DNA of 64,000 nt from an uncultured Microbacterium sp. (GCF_947489255.1 NZ_CANLCY010000005.1:62001-126000), one strand, 5' to 3'. Shown: positions 44,552 to 53,818, numbered from the stretch's first letter. The notes: generated by a model not told the origin, from the sequence alone. Program-made: numbers and translations.

Positions 44552-45459
44552 TGGATGCCGCTCACCTCCGTCTGCTGCGCGAGCTCGGCGACCGCGGCAG
44601 CGTGGCCGCCGTCGCCGCGGCGCAGCACGTCTCGGCATCGGCGGTGTCGCAGCAGCTCGCGCATCTCCAGGCCCGGGTTCCCGTGCCGCTGACCGTACGC
44701 CGCGGGCGGACCCTGGTCCTCACCGCGGCGGGAGAGGCGCTCGCCGCCGCCGGAACACGCGTCGATGAGGCGCTCACCTCCGCGCGTGAGGCGGTCGGCG
44801 CCTTCCTCGAGAGCGATGAGCGACCGGTGCGGGTATCGGCCTTCCACAGTGCGGGGCTCGCGCTGTTCGGTCCGCTGCTGCGCGAGCTGGACGGCATCCC
44901 TCCCCTCCATCTCGCCGACGCCGACGTGGCGCATCGCGACTTCCCGGGGCTCACCGCCGACCACGACCTCGTGATCGCGCACCGCCTCGCTCACGACGCC
45001 CCCTGGCCCGTCGATCGGGTGGTGGCGACACCACTGCTGACCGAGGCGCTCGACATCGCCCTGCCCGCGACCCACCCGCTGGCCCGGCGGGAGAGGCTGC
45101 GCGCGATCGATGTCGCGCACGAGCGGTGGGTGTCGGTGCATCCCGGCTTCCCCCTGGCGGGCGTCCTCGATCACCTCGCGGCGCACGTCGGCAGACCGCT
45201 CGACATCGCCCACCGCATCAACGAGTTCTCGGTCACCGCCGAGGTCGTGCGCGCGGGAGCGGCGATCGCGGTCCTCCCCCGGACGACGACCCTGCCGCTC
45301 GCCGGGGCGGGGCTGGTTCTGCGCCCGCTCGTCGACCTGCCCCTCGTGCGCCACGTCGACGCCCTCGCCCGCCCCGACGCCCTCGCCTACGCGGCGGTCC
45401 GGCGCGTGCTGCGGTCGCTGCGGACGGTGGCGGCGCGGGCGACGGATGCCGCGGGCTGA
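44551..45459 (+). CDS. LysR-family transcriptional regulator
   Basis: A 302-residue LysR regulator: N-terminal HTH (HLRLLRELGDRGSVAAVAAA, then SASAVSQQLAHLQ) and a substrate-binding domain (VRVSAFHSAGLALFGPLLRE onward). It has the divergent orientation typical for LysR activators and their target, here the DMT transporter. The ligand is unknown. It is followed by a REP-like repeat cluster and no clear terminator. Confidence 0.9.
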   Translation: MDAAHLRLLRELGDRGSVAAVAAAQHVSASAVSQQLAHLQARVPVPLTVRRGRTLVLTAAGEALAAAGTRVDEALTSAREAVGAFLESDERPVRVSAFHSAGLALFGPLLRELDGIPPLHLADADVAHRDFPGLTADHDLVIAHRLAHDAPWPVDRVVATPLLTEALDIALPATHPLARRERLRAIDVAHERWVSVHPGFPLAGVLDHLAAHVGRPLDIAHRINEFSVTAEVVRAGAAIAVLPRTTTLPLAGAGLVLRPLVDLPLVRHVDALARPDALAYAAVRRVLRSLRTVAARATDAAG

Positions 45460-45482
45460 GGGACGGCTGCGGAGAGACCGGC

Positions 45483-45582
45483 CCCTTCGACAGGCTCAGG
45501 GTCCTCGAGTAGCCAGGTGGCTGAGCTCGTCGAAGCCACCGGACGCCGCGTGGCCCGGACCCTTCGACAGGCTCAGGGTCCT
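45483..45582. repeat. REP/BIME-like cluster: three units in alternating orientation
   Basis: CCCTTCGACAGGCTCAGGG occurs at 45483-45501 and 45560-45578, each followed by TCCT. Between them an inverted unit lies in a hairpin with arms GGTGGCT and AGCCACC (45516-45540). The order +, -, + resembles a bacterial interspersed mosaic element, and the same unit recurs at 60616-60724. Confidence 0.85.
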
Positions 45583-45593
45583 GCGTGCGAGGG

Positions 45594-46442
45594 TCAGGCG
45601 CGGGTCGGCATCCGGTGATCGAGCCATGCGAGCAGATCGGCCCGCACCTCGGCCTGCTGCGCCTCCGCGAAGATCTCGTGCCGGGCACCCGGATAGACGA
45701 GCGTCGTCACGTCGGTGAGCCCCGATCGCTCGCGGTAGGCGTCCGCCAGCCGGTGGACGCTGCGCGGACCCCCCACCGTGTCGTCGCGACCGACCATGAG
45801 GAGGATCGGCACATCGCGGCCGAGATCGCGGCGCGGGCGGCCGAAGAGCTTGGCCGCCTCGATCGGCCCGAAGAGCTTCATGAGGGGCTCCGAGGTGGTG
45901 AGGGGATCGGCGACGAAGTCGCGCCCCACCTGCTCGTCGCTCGAGAGCCACTCCATCCCCGATCCGCGCTGGTGCTTCCACGGAGCATTGAGGTCGCCGG
46001 CGTTCAACGCCCCCGGCCAGCGGAGGGCGGAGCCGCTCAGCACGACGGCGTCATAGGCGTCGGGATGCCGATCCAGCAGCATCTGCGCGAGGAAGGAGCC
46101 CCACGAATGGCCGAGCAGCACCAGCGGCAGATCGGGGTGCTCCTCGCGGATGAGCTGCGTGAAGGTCCAGACCGCGTCGAGAGCGGCCCCGTGACCTCCC
46201 GGTCCGAGCCGGCCGAGACGGCGATGATCGCCGCCCCACTGCCGCAGACCGGTGCGCCCGTGGCCGCGGTGATCGTCGGCGTAGACCGTGTACCCGTCGG
46301 CGACCAGGGCGTCGATGAGCGCACCGTAGCGACCGGCGTGCTCGCCGACCCCGTGCAGCAGCTGCACGACGGCCCGCGGCTCGCTCGCTTCATGAACGTC
46401 GTAGACGATGGAGATGCCGTGGGCATCGACGAACTCGGGCAT
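45594..46442 (-). CDS. Alpha/beta hydrolase (monoacylglycerol-lipase-like)
   Basis: A 282-residue serine hydrolase. The oxyanion-hole segment is LLHGVGEHAGRYGALIDALV, the nucleophile elbow is GHSWGS (Ser near 110), the acid is in MVGRDDTVGG, and the His is in PGARHEIFAEA. The lid region and spacing match monoacylglycerol lipases or lysophospholipases. It starts at ATG 46442 with a TACACT box six bases upstream and no ribosome site (predicted leaderless). It is a single-gene unit. The true substrate may be a small ester rather than a lipid. Confidence 0.87.
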   Translation of the reverse strand: MPEFVDAHGISIVYDVHEASEPRAVVQLLHGVGEHAGRYGALIDALVADGYTVYADDHRGHGRTGLRQWGGDHRRLGRLGPGGHGAALDAVWTFTQLIREEHPDLPLVLLGHSWGSFLAQMLLDRHPDAYDAVVLSGSALRWPGALNAGDLNAPWKHQRGSGMEWLSSDEQVGRDFVADPLTTSEPLMKLFGPIEAAKLFGRPRRDLGRDVPILLMVGRDDTVGGPRSVHRLADAYRERSGLTDVTTLVYPGARHEIFAEAQQAEVRADLLAWLDHRMPTRA

Positions 46443-46454
46443 GGGGCGAGTGTA
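46443..46454 (-). promoter_or_regulatory. TACACT box six bases before the hydrolase start codon
   Basis: Reverse-strand TACACT (46454-46449), then six bases, then ATG at 46442, with no ribosome site. Confidence 0.5.
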
Positions 46455-46521
46455 GGGGGCGGCGCGGGCCGCGCGGCCGGCACCGGCAGGGTTCGGGCCG
46501 CGAAGCGCGGCATCCATTCCG

Positions 46522-46545
46522 TTAGCAAGCCTAATGAGCTACGCT
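46522..46545 (+). promoter_or_regulatory. MarR-type palindrome and -10 box upstream of MarR/MFS
   Basis: TTAGCAAGCCTAA (46522-46534) is a TTAG-N5-CTAA palindrome of the kind MarR proteins bind. TACGCT (46540-46545) is a -10 candidate, with TTCCGT 17 bases upstream as a weak -35. This predicts autorepression. Confidence 0.6.
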
Positions 46546-46558
46546 GATGGTCAGGAAC

Positions 46559-47020
46559 ATGAATGATCGCGTCGACGAATCCCCCCTTCCCGACCTGAGT
46601 CATGACTTCAGCGCCGCGGCCTCCGAGCTGCGCATGGCCACGTTCCGTCTGGCCCGTCGCCTCCGGGCGCAGCGGGCCGTCGACACCATGAGCGACGGGC
46701 AGTTCGCCGTCCTCGCCGCCCTCACGGTGCATGGTGCGCACACGCTCGGCCAGCTGGCCGACCGCGAGCGCGTCACCGCCCCGTCGATGAATCGGACGGT
46801 GTCGTTACTCGAGGAGGCGGGCTACATCAGCCGCATCCCCGACGAGGTCGATCGTCGCCGCGTGACGATCGACCTCACCGACTTCGGGCGCACGATCGTC
46901 GACGAGACCGTCCGACGCCGTGACGCCTTCGTGGAGGAGGCCCTCGCCGAGCTCTCCGCCGAGGAACGCGACACGCTGGCCCGTGCCGCGGTGATCATGA
47001 GGAAGGTGGCCGACAGGTGA
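46559..47020 (+). CDS. MarR-family transcriptional regulator
   Basis: A 153-residue winged-helix regulator: HTH in HTLGQLADRERVTAPSMNRT, wing in SRIPDEVDRRRVTIDLTDFG. The N- and C-terminal helices needed for dimerisation are present. I start it at ATG 46559. The in-frame ATG at 46547 would lie upstream of the predicted transcription start. It overlaps the MFS gene by GTGA, so both come from one message controlled by the palindrome at 46522. Confidence 0.88.
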   Translation: MNDRVDESPLPDLSHDFSAAASELRMATFRLARRLRAQRAVDTMSDGQFAVLAALTVHGAHTLGQLADRERVTAPSMNRTVSLLEEAGYISRIPDEVDRRRVTIDLTDFGRTIVDETVRRRDAFVEEALAELSAEERDTLARAAVIMRKVADR

Positions 47021-48390
47021 GCTCGTCGATGTTCCGGTCGCTGTCGATCTTCAACTACCGCGTCTGGTTCATCGGTGCCCTCGTCTCCAACATCGGAGCC
47101 TGGATGCAGGCGACGGCCCAGAACTGGGTCGTGCTCACGCAGCTCACCGACAACGATGCCGCCGCCATGGGCGTCACCATGGCGCTGCAGTTCGCCCCGC
47201 CCCTGCTGCTGGTGGGGGTGACGGGATGGGTGGCCGACCGGTTCGACCGCCGCAAGCTCATCATGTGCACGCAGACGGCACTGCTGCTGCTCGCCGTCAC
47301 CCTCGGCATCCTGTTGCTGACCGGGGTCATGACGCTCCCGCTGATGTTCGCGTTCGCGCTCGCGCTCGGCATCGTCACCGCCTTCGACAACCCGGCTCGC
47401 CAGGCGTTCGTCTCCGACGTCGTCGCGCAGGAGAACGCCTCGAACGCCGTCGCGCTGAACGCCGCGTCGTTCAATACGGCACGACTGATCGGTCCCGCCG
47501 TCGCGGGGGTGATGATCGTCGCGATCGGCACCGGCTGGGTGTTCCTGGTCAACGCGTTCACGTTCCTCGCGATGATCTCGGCCCTGCTGATTATGCGCCC
47601 GCACGAGCTCGTGACGCACCACCGACGCGGCGGACCCGCTCGCCTCGCCGACGGGTTCCGCTACGTCGCCGGCCGTCCCGATCTCGTGGTGATCTTCGTC
47701 ATGGTCTTCCTGCTCGGGGCGTTCGGCATGAACTTCCCGATCTTCGCCTCGACGATGGCTCTGGAATTCGGCCGGGGCGCCGACGGCTTCGGCCTGCTCA
47801 GTTCGTTCGTCGCAATCGGCTCGCTCTCCGGGGCACTGCTGGCGGCACGCCGGGAGCGCGCCCGCATGCGCGTGGTGATCCTCGGCGCGGGCGGCTTCGC
47901 CGTGGCATCCCTCCTCTCGGTGCTCGCCCCCTCGTACGAGACCTACGCGGCGACCCTCGTCCTCACCGGGTTCTGCGTCGTGACCACCCTCACCACGGCC
48001 AACGGCTACGTGCAGACCACCACCGATCCCGCCCTGCGCGGACGCGTGCTCGCGCTCTACATGGCGATCCTGCTCGGCGGCACCCCCGTCGGCGCCCCCA
48101 TCGTCGGTGCCGTGGCCGCCGAGTTCGGACCCCGCGTGGCGATCGCCCTCGCCGCCGCCGTCGCCCTCATCGCGTGCGCCATCGGGATCACCTGGACCCT
48201 CGCCTCGGGGCGCGTTCACCGCCACGAGACGAAGCGGTTCCGGCTCACCATCGACGAGACACGGCCGATCACGACCGTGGCGCCCGAGCCGGAGGACTTC
48301 AGCGACGAGATCGCGGGGACGACGCCCATCGCGCTCCCGTCCAGCGAGCGCCCCGCGCGGATCGCCTCGCGGCCGCGGCACGGCGCCTGA
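47017..48390 (+). CDS. MFS transporter (EntS-like, MFS_3)
   Basis: A 457-residue permease with about twelve hydrophobic segments, then a hydrophilic tail of some 50 residues (HRHETKRFRLTIDETRPITT...). The first loop carries WVADRFDRRKLIM, and AFDNPARQAFVSDVV is typical of the EntS/MFS_3 branch that exports siderophores or drugs. The GTG start overlaps the MarR stop. The substrate is unknown; regulation by the co-transcribed MarR suggests an aromatic inducer. Confidence 0.88.
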   Translation: MSSSMFRSLSIFNYRVWFIGALVSNIGAWMQATAQNWVVLTQLTDNDAAAMGVTMALQFAPPLLLVGVTGWVADRFDRRKLIMCTQTALLLLAVTLGILLLTGVMTLPLMFAFALALGIVTAFDNPARQAFVSDVVAQENASNAVALNAASFNTARLIGPAVAGVMIVAIGTGWVFLVNAFTFLAMISALLIMRPHELVTHHRRGGPARLADGFRYVAGRPDLVVIFVMVFLLGAFGMNFPIFASTMALEFGRGADGFGLLSSFVAIGSLSGALLAARRERARMRVVILGAGGFAVASLLSVLAPSYETYAATLVLTGFCVVTTLTTANGYVQTTTDPALRGRVLALYMAILLGGTPVGAPIVGAVAAEFGPRVAIALAAAVALIACAIGITWTLASGRVHRHETKRFRLTIDETRPITTVAPEPEDFSDEIAGTTPIALPSSERPARIASRPRHGA

Positions 48391-48488
48391 CGTTCGATCA
48401 GCCCCACCGTACGACGGCGCGCGACCGACGGGATGCCGGAGGTCTTCGCGAGAGCGAGTCGGCGGATGCTCGCAAGCCCTTTCCCTCG

Positions 48489-48514
48489 ATAATCTAGCTA
48501 GATAATCTAGCTAC
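48489..48514. promoter_or_regulatory. Tandem 13-mer operator touching the DHA2 transporter start codon
   Basis: ATAATCTAGCTAG (48489-48501) is repeated as ATAATCTAGCTAC (48502-48514), directly before the ATG at 48515. The junction forms a perfect palindrome ATCTAGCTAGAT. The second copy provides TAATCT six bases before the start codon, so the gene is predicted leaderless and a bound repressor would cover the start. Confidence 0.7.
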
Positions 48515-50125
48515 ATGACCGGAAACATGGCTGGGCGCCGCTGGGCGGGCCTCGTCTTCATCAGCATCGCCGTCTCGCTGATCATCGTCGACTCGACGAT
48601 CGTCAACGTCGCCGTGCCCTCGATCGTGGAGGAGCTGAAGATCTCCTCGACCGAGGTGCAGTGGGTCCAGGAGGCCTACACCCTCGTCTTCGCCTCACTG
48701 CTGCTGGTCTTCGGCAGTCTCGCCGACCGCTTCGGGCGGCGCCGACTGATGCTCCTGGGCGTCGTCATCTTCGGCGCCGCCTCGATCGCGGCCGCCCTCG
48801 CGCCGACCGGTGGCCTGCTGATCCTGGCCCGGCTCGTCCAGGGCGTGGGCGGGGCGATGATCCTGCCCACGACGCTGTCGATCATCAACGCCACCTTCCG
48901 CGGCCGCGAACGGGGCATCGCGTTCGCCGTGTGGGGCTCCACGATCGGCGGCATGGCGGCCGTCGGTCCGCTGCTGGGCGGATGGCTCACGACGGCATTC
49001 TCGTGGCGGTGGGCGTTCGGCATCAACATCCCGCTCGGGCTCGTCATCGTCGTCGGCGTGCTGTTCACCGTCGCCGAGTCGCGCAGCGACCGCGTCGAAC
49101 GCATCGACGGCGTCGGCGCGCTGCTGTCGGTGCTGACCATGGCCCCGCTCGTCTTCGGGCTCATCGAGGGGCGCACCTACGGCTGGTGGACGCTCGACAC
49201 CGCTCCGACGATCGGCGACTGGACCTGGTCGTTCGGACTGTCTCCGGTCCCCCTGGCGTTCGCCGTGGCCCTCGTCGCCCTGGTCGCCTTCATCGCGTGG
49301 GGCGTGCGCCGCCAGCGTCGCGGGGAGTCGACCCTGCTCGCCTTCGGCCTGTTCCGCATCGCCTCGTTCCGCAACGGCAACATCGCGGCCGCGGTCGTCT
49401 CGCTCGGCGAGTTCGGCATCATCCTCGCCCTGCCGCTCTGGCTGCAGTTCGTCGTCGGGTTCGACGCCCTGCAGACGGGCCTGCTGCTGCTCTCGCTCGC
49501 CGTCGGCTCGTTCGTGGCCAGCGGCATCGCCGGTGCGCTGAGCGGCCGCGTCGCCCCCGTCTGGATCGTCCGCGGCGGCCTGCTGGCGGAGATCATCGGC
49601 GTCGCGGGAGTGGCGTTCACGATCGGACCGGATGCCGCGTGGGGACCGCTCGTCCCCTTCCTCTTCGTCTACGGGGTCGGCGTCGGACTCGCCACCGCGC
49701 AGCTGACGGGCGTCGTCCTCGCGGAGGTGCCGCCGTCCGCCAGCGGGCAGGCGTCGGGCACGCAGTCGACCTCGCGGCAGCTCGGCGCGGCCCTCGGCGT
49801 CGCGGTGCTCGGCACCGTGCTGTTCTCGACCACGGCGGGGGTGCTGGCATCCACCCTCGACGATCGCGGCATCCCGGCCGCCCAGCGCGACCAGGTCGTG
49901 TCGCAGGTGGTCGACAGCGCGGGGGCGGCGATTGCGGGCCTGGCCGCCTCGCCCGAGACGCAGGACCTCGCGATCAACGCGCGGGCCGCGTTCAGCGACG
50001 GCACCCGCGCGGCCGCGTTCACCGCGGCGGGCTTCCTCGTGCTCGGACTCGCCTCGACGGCGACTCTCGGTTCGGGCGCGCAGCGCCGCGAAGAGCCGGA
50101 GGAGAGCGTCGACGCGCGGGCCTGA
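48515..50125 (+). CDS. MFS multidrug transporter, DHA2 (EmrB/QacA) type
   Basis: A 536-residue transporter with about fourteen hydrophobic segments, as in DHA2 proton antiporters. Diagnostic pieces: VDSTIVNVAVPSIVEEL in helix 1, LADRFGRRRLMLLGVVIFG (motif A), RLVQGVGGAMILPTTLSI, and SGQASGTQSTSRQLGAALGV (motif C region). There is no adjacent regulator that clearly matches the tandem operator; the MarR at 46559 has a different palindrome. It is a monocistronic unit. Confidence 0.92.
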   Translation: MTGNMAGRRWAGLVFISIAVSLIIVDSTIVNVAVPSIVEELKISSTEVQWVQEAYTLVFASLLLVFGSLADRFGRRRLMLLGVVIFGAASIAAALAPTGGLLILARLVQGVGGAMILPTTLSIINATFRGRERGIAFAVWGSTIGGMAAVGPLLGGWLTTAFSWRWAFGINIPLGLVIVVGVLFTVAESRSDRVERIDGVGALLSVLTMAPLVFGLIEGRTYGWWTLDTAPTIGDWTWSFGLSPVPLAFAVALVALVAFIAWGVRRQRRGESTLLAFGLFRIASFRNGNIAAAVVSLGEFGIILALPLWLQFVVGFDALQTGLLLLSLAVGSFVASGIAGALSGRVAPVWIVRGGLLAEIIGVAGVAFTIGPDAAWGPLVPFLFVYGVGVGLATAQLTGVVLAEVPPSASGQASGTQSTSRQLGAALGVAVLGTVLFSTTAGVLASTLDDRGIPAAQRDQVVSQVVDSAGAAIAGLAASPETQDLAINARAAFSDGTRAAAFTAAGFLVLGLASTATLGSGAQRREEPEESVDARA

Positions 50126-50170
50126 CGGATCCCGCGAAGTCCCCTCCGCCGACGGCGAGCCGTGGCGAGC

Positions 50171-50186
50171 CGGGCGCGGGCGCCCG
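50171..50186. terminator. Short hairpin between DHA2 and winged-helix genes
   Basis: CGGGCG-cggg-CGCCCG in the 64-base convergent gap. It is GC-rich with no T-run, so only a candidate. Confidence 0.4.
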
Positions 50187-50189
50187 CCG

Positions 50190-50501
50190 TCACTCCGGGA
50201 TGCCGGCGATCTCGCGCAGGGTCGCGAGGTGACGTCGCCACGCCGCGCGCCCCTCCTTCGTCATGGTCAAGGAGGTGCGCGGCATCTTGCCCGCGAACGA
50301 CTTCCCCACCGACAGGTATCCCGCCGCCTCGAGGGCCGAGACCTGCTTGCTCAGCGCCGAGTCCGTGATCTCGACGGCATCCCGCACTTCTTTGAAGCTC
50401 AAGGTCGTCGCGCGGTCCAGCGCCGCCAGGATCGAGAATCGCACGGAGTTCTGCAGCAGATCGTCGAGGCGGTGGCGCGGGTGCGGGGCGGCGGTGGTCA
50501 C
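50190..50501 (-). CDS. Winged-helix transcriptional regulator (small ArsR/MarR-like)
   Basis: A 103-residue DNA-binding protein of the small winged-helix type found beside membrane proteins (SVRFSILAALDRATTLSFKEVRDAVEIT, then LSKQVSALEAAGYLSVGKSF). The GTG start overlaps the stop of the membrane-protein gene by four bases. The direct repeats GTACTTTCCA upstream of the pair (50964-50992) are the likely binding sites, by analogy with similar regulators whose operators contain AAAGTACTTT-like sequences. Confidence 0.85.
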   Translation of the reverse strand: MTTAAPHPRHRLDDLLQNSVRFSILAALDRATTLSFKEVRDAVEITDSALSKQVSALEAAGYLSVGKSFAGKMPRTSLTMTKEGRAAWRRHLATLREIAGIPE

Positions 50502-50929
50502 GATCGCGCCTCACGCGCCGCGCAGAAGAACGCGACGACCAGGACGAGACCCGATGCCGCGCCCGCCAGCACCACCGATCCGTGAGCCCAGATGACGACC
50601 GACAACGCCACCGCATACGAGGCGAACCAGCTCGCGATGTAGACGGTCCACCGGCGACTGCGGGCGAACGCGGAGCGCCCCTGGATGCTGATGACGAAGA
50701 AGAGGATCAGCGCGAACATCACGGCCAGGGTTCCGACGTAGGCGAGCCCGAAGGCGTCGCCGGTCGCGAGGGCCATGGCGAAGGTGCCCATCGACGTGGC
50801 GACGCCGAGGGCCACGATGAAGGTGATGTACGGCCAGCGCGTCGCGTCGTGCGCGGACCGACTGAGACGCTCGGCGCGGTGGAGCAGCGAGCGCGCGTCC
50901 GCCGCGGTGACAGTGGGGGGAACGTCCAT
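50498..50929 (-). CDS. Small integral membrane protein of unknown function
   Basis: A 143-residue protein with four predicted membrane helices (YITFIVALGVATSMGTFAMA, FGLAYVGTLAVMFALILFFV, then two more). I do not recognise a family beyond this type being coded with a small winged-helix regulator. AAGGA lies eight bases before the ATG at 50929. The pair is translationally coupled and probably self-regulated. Confidence 0.75.
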   Translation of the reverse strand: MDVPPTVTAADARSLLHRAERLSRSAHDATRWPYITFIVALGVATSMGTFAMALATGDAFGLAYVGTLAVMFALILFFVISIQGRSAFARSRRWTVYIASWFASYAVALSVVIWAHGSVVLAGAASGLVLVVAFFCAAREARS

Positions 50930-50963
50930 GGGATGGATCCTTTCGACTCTTCGACCATCCCAC

Positions 50964-50992
50964 GTACTTTCCATTTTGGCAAGTACTTTCCA
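50964..50992. promoter_or_regulatory. Direct repeats GTACTTTCCA, candidate operator
   Basis: Copies at 50964-50973 and 50983-50992, 19 bases apart; the second overlaps the palindrome AAGTACTT (50981-50988). They precede the membrane-protein/winged-helix operon. Confidence 0.6.
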
Positions 50993-51065
50993 CCTAGCGC
51001 GACCGTCGTCCACGAGGCCGCCACCCCAGCGCACGGGCGCATCCGGGGCGACGGCGCATCGAGAG

Positions 51066-52322
51066 TCACACCCGCGCGTCGACCGCCTGGTCGGCCACCG
51101 GCACCAACCGAGTGAGCTGGGTGACGTGGCGGGGCTCGAGCTCGTCGAGCGACGAGACGCCGAGCAGGGTCATGGTGCGCTCGATCTCGCTGCGCAGGAT
51201 CGCGATGGTGCGGTCGACGCCCTGACGTCCACCGGCCATGAGGCCGTAGAGGTAGGCGCGGCCGATGAGGGTGAACTTCGCGCCGAGGGCGATGGATGCC
51301 ACGATGTCGGCGCCGTTCATGATGCCGGTGTCGACCATGACGGTGGCGTCCTTGCCGACCTCGCGCACGACCTTCGGCAGCAGATGGAACGGGATGGGTG
51401 CACGGTCGAGCTGGCGGCCGCCGTGGTTGGAGAGCACGATGCCGTCGACCCCGAGGTCGACCAGGCGTGCGGCGTCGGCGACGTTCTGCACGCCCTTGAC
51501 GACGATCTTGCCCGGCCACATGCCGCGGATGACGTCGAGGTCGTCGTAGCTGATGGTCGGGTCCATCGCGGCGTTCAGCAGCTCGCCGACGGTGCCGCCG
51601 GTGGTGCTGAGCGAGGCGAACTCGAGCTTGGGGGTGGTGAGGAAGTCGATCCACCACCACGGGCGCGGGATCGCGTTGACGATCGTTCCGACCGTCAGCT
51701 GCGGCGGGATCGAGAAGCCGTTGCGCTTGTCGCGCAGGCGGGCGCCGGCGATGGGAGTGTCGACGGTGAACTGCAGGGTGTCGAACCCGGCCTTGGCCGC
51801 GCGCTCGACCAGGCCGTACGAGATGCTGCGGTCCTTCATGACGTACAGCTGGAACCAGTTGCGCCCCACGGGGTTTGCCGCCTTGACACCCTCGATGGAG
51901 GTGGTGCCGAGAGTCGACAGCGTGAACGGGATGCCGGCGGCCGCCGCCGCGGAGGCCCCCGCGGTCTCGCCCTCGGTCTGCATGAGACGCGTGAAGCCGG
52001 TGGGCGCGATGCCGAAGGGCAGGGCGGAGGGGCCGCCGAGGATCTCGCACGAGGTGTCGACGTTCGCCGCGGGCCGCAGGATGTCGGGGTGGAACTCCAC
52101 GTCTTCGAACGCGCGACGGGCACGGTCGAGCGACAGCTCGCCCTCGGCGGCGCCGTCGGTGTAGTCGAACGCCGCCTTCGGGGTGCGGCGCTTCGCGATC
52201 GTGCGGAGGTCGGCGATGGTCAGCGCGGCGTCGAGGCGACGCTTGCGCGCGTCGAGCTCGGGCTTCTTGAACTGCATGAGCTCGAGGAGCTCGCCGACCT
52301 TGGGCAGCTGACGCTGAACCAT
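51066..52322 (-). CDS. lldD: FMN-dependent L-lactate dehydrogenase / alpha-hydroxy-acid oxidase
   Basis: A 418-residue flavoprotein that oxidises L-lactate to pyruvate. The alpha-hydroxy-acid oxidase pattern is complete: [37 protein letters not shown], the active-site [13 protein letters not shown] with the catalytic His, and [20 protein letters not shown] for FMN phosphate. The ATG at 52322 follows AGAGAG. It lies 65 bases beyond rhaB in the same direction. L-lactate is the product of the L-lactaldehyde branch of rhamnose breakdown, so the gene completes that path. A GntR-type palindrome upstream suggests its own lactate-responsive control. Confidence 0.9.
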   Translation of the reverse strand: MVQRQLPKVGELLELMQFKKPELDARKRRLDAALTIADLRTIAKRRTPKAAFDYTDGAAEGELSLDRARRAFEDVEFHPDILRPAANVDTSCEILGGPSALPFGIAPTGFTRLMQTEGETAGASAAAAAGIPFTLSTLGTTSIEGVKAANPVGRNWFQLYVMKDRSISYGLVERAAKAGFDTLQFTVDTPIAGARLRDKRNGFSIPPQLTVGTIVNAIPRPWWWIDFLTTPKLEFASLSTTGGTVGELLNAAMDPTISYDDLDVIRGMWPGKIVVKGVQNVADAARLVDLGVDGIVLSNHGGRQLDRAPIPFHLLPKVVREVGKDATVMVDTGIMNGADIVASIALGAKFTLIGRAYLYGLMAGGRQGVDRTIAILRSEIERTMTLLGVSSLDELEPRHVTQLTRLVPVADQAVDARV

Positions 52323-52338
52323 AGAGATCTCTCTTTCG

Positions 52339-52353
52339 TGTGGTCTGACCACA
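52339..52353. promoter_or_regulatory. GntR/LldR-type palindrome before lldD
   Basis: TGTGGTCTGACCACA is a perfect 15-base palindrome around a central T. TGGT-N3-ACCA is the usual site of FadR-subfamily GntR regulators, including lactate regulators. No GntR gene is in the window. Confidence 0.75.
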
Positions 52354-52387
52354 TAGTACGCCCCGCCCTCACGAGCGAGAAGGGGGC

Positions 52388-53818
52388 TCAGGTGCGGGGG
52401 TCGAACCGCCGCGGGGGAAAGGCCTCGGCGACGCGCCGACGCAGGTCTTCGAGCGAGACGCCGTCGCCGAAGCACCCGAGCGCACGTGCCTGGACGAGCA
52501 CGTTGCCCAGCGCGGTCGCCTCGATGGGCCCGGCCAGCACCGGCAATCCGCTCCGGTCGGCGGTCGCCTGACACAGCAGGGCGTTGAGCGCACCACCGCC
52601 GACGAGATGGATGACGTCGATCTCCCGATCGGCCAGGTCACCGGCGGTGCGGACGGTGCGGGCGAAGGCGTCGGCGATGCTCTCGACGATGATCCGGGCG
52701 AAGCGCGCGCGATCGGCGGCGCCGGGCGACGGCATCCCGAGCAGGGCGGCGATGCGGGCGGGCATGTCGCCGGGGCTGGCGAGAGCGCCGTCGTCGGCGT
52801 CGAACAGACGCGCGGGCGCCGGCTCCTCGGCCGCCGCGGCGAGGAGCGACGGCAGGTCGACCGCCTCGCCATCGCCCTCGGACCACGCCCGCACCGTCTC
52901 GCTCAACAACCACAGTCCGGTGACGTTGTGCAGGAATCGCACGCGCCCGTCGACCCCGCCCTCGTTCGTGAAGTTCGCCGCGCGGGCGGCATCCGTCACG
53001 ATCGGGGCGGGGAGTTCCAGACCGACGAGCCCCCACGTCCCGCACGAGATGTAGGCGGCGTTCGGCGTCGACAGCGGCACCGCGACGACGGCCGACGCCG
53101 TGTCGTGCGATCCGACCGCGATCACGGGCAGGTCGCCGTGCTCGTCGGCGACGCGCCCGATCGTCTCGCCCGGATCCACCAGCGTCGGGAGAACGCGCGA
53201 GGGGATGCCGAGCGCCTCGGCGAGGGAGTGATCCCACTCCCTCGTGCGCACGTCGAGCAGACCCGTCGTCGACGCGTTCGTGCGCTCGGCGACGCGACGG
53301 CCGGTGAGCCGCTCGGCGAGGAGGTCGGGGATCAGCAGGCTCGCCTCGGCCTCGACGACACGCGGATCGGCGGCGTACTGGTAGAGCGTGTTGAACGGGA
53401 GGAATTGCAGACCGTTGCGCCGGTGCAGCTCGTCGAACGGAACGACCGCATGCACGGCATCCACCCCGCGGGCGGTCCGCTCGTCGCGGTAGTGGAAGGG
53501 CTCGGCGAGCAGGCCGTCGGGGCCGAGCAGACCGTAGTCCACCGCCCACGAATCGATGCCCACGCTCTCGATCGCCGGTTCCCGCCGTCGGGCCTCGGCG
53601 AGCCCGTCGCGCACGTGGCCCCAGAGGGCCTCGATGTCCCAGTGCCACCCGTCGGCGCGCTGCACCGGACCGTTCGGGAAGCGCGCGACCTGCTCGAGCT
53701 CGAGCACGCCGTCACCGACCCGCCCGATCATCACGCGACCGCTCGTCGCGCCGAGGTCGACGGCGGCGACGGCCCGGACGGTGCCCGGCACCGCCCCGAC
53801 CGGCTCGCCGGCACTCAT
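52388..53818 (-). CDS. rhaB: L-rhamnulokinase
   Basis: Phosphorylates L-rhamnulose at C1. The 476-residue FGGY-family kinase has the N-terminal [14 protein letters not shown] phosphate motif, [26 protein letters not shown] in the middle and [19 protein letters not shown] in the C-terminal domain. The start overlaps the stop of the aldolase-dehydrogenase gene by ATGA. It sits between that gene and lldD on the leftward strand. Confidence 0.92.
   Translation of the reverse strand: MSAGEPVGAVPGTVRAVAAVDLGATSGRVMIGRVGDGVLELEQVARFPNGPVQRADGWHWDIEALWGHVRDGLAEARRREPAIESVGIDSWAVDYGLLGPDGLLAEPFHYRDERTARGVDAVHAVVPFDELHRRNGLQFLPFNTLYQYAADPRVVEAEASLLIPDLLAERLTGRRVAERTNASTTGLLDVRTREWDHSLAEALGIPSRVLPTLVDPGETIGRVADEHGDLPVIAVGSHDTASAVVAVPLSTPNAAYISCGTWGLVGLELPAPIVTDAARAANFTNEGGVDGRVRFLHNVTGLWLLSETVRAWSEGDGEAVDLPSLLAAAAEEPAPARLFDADDGALASPGDMPARIAALLGMPSPGAADRARFARIIVESIADAFARTVRTAGDLADREIDVIHLVGGGALNALLCQATADRSGLPVLAGPIEATALGNVLVQARALGCFGDGVSLEDLRRRVAEAFPPRRFDPRT

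Noticed and set aside
45483..45582. Possible insertion-sequence remnant at the REP cluster
   Set aside because: No transposase fragment or terminal inverted repeats of IS type; the units match a dispersed REP-like repeat.
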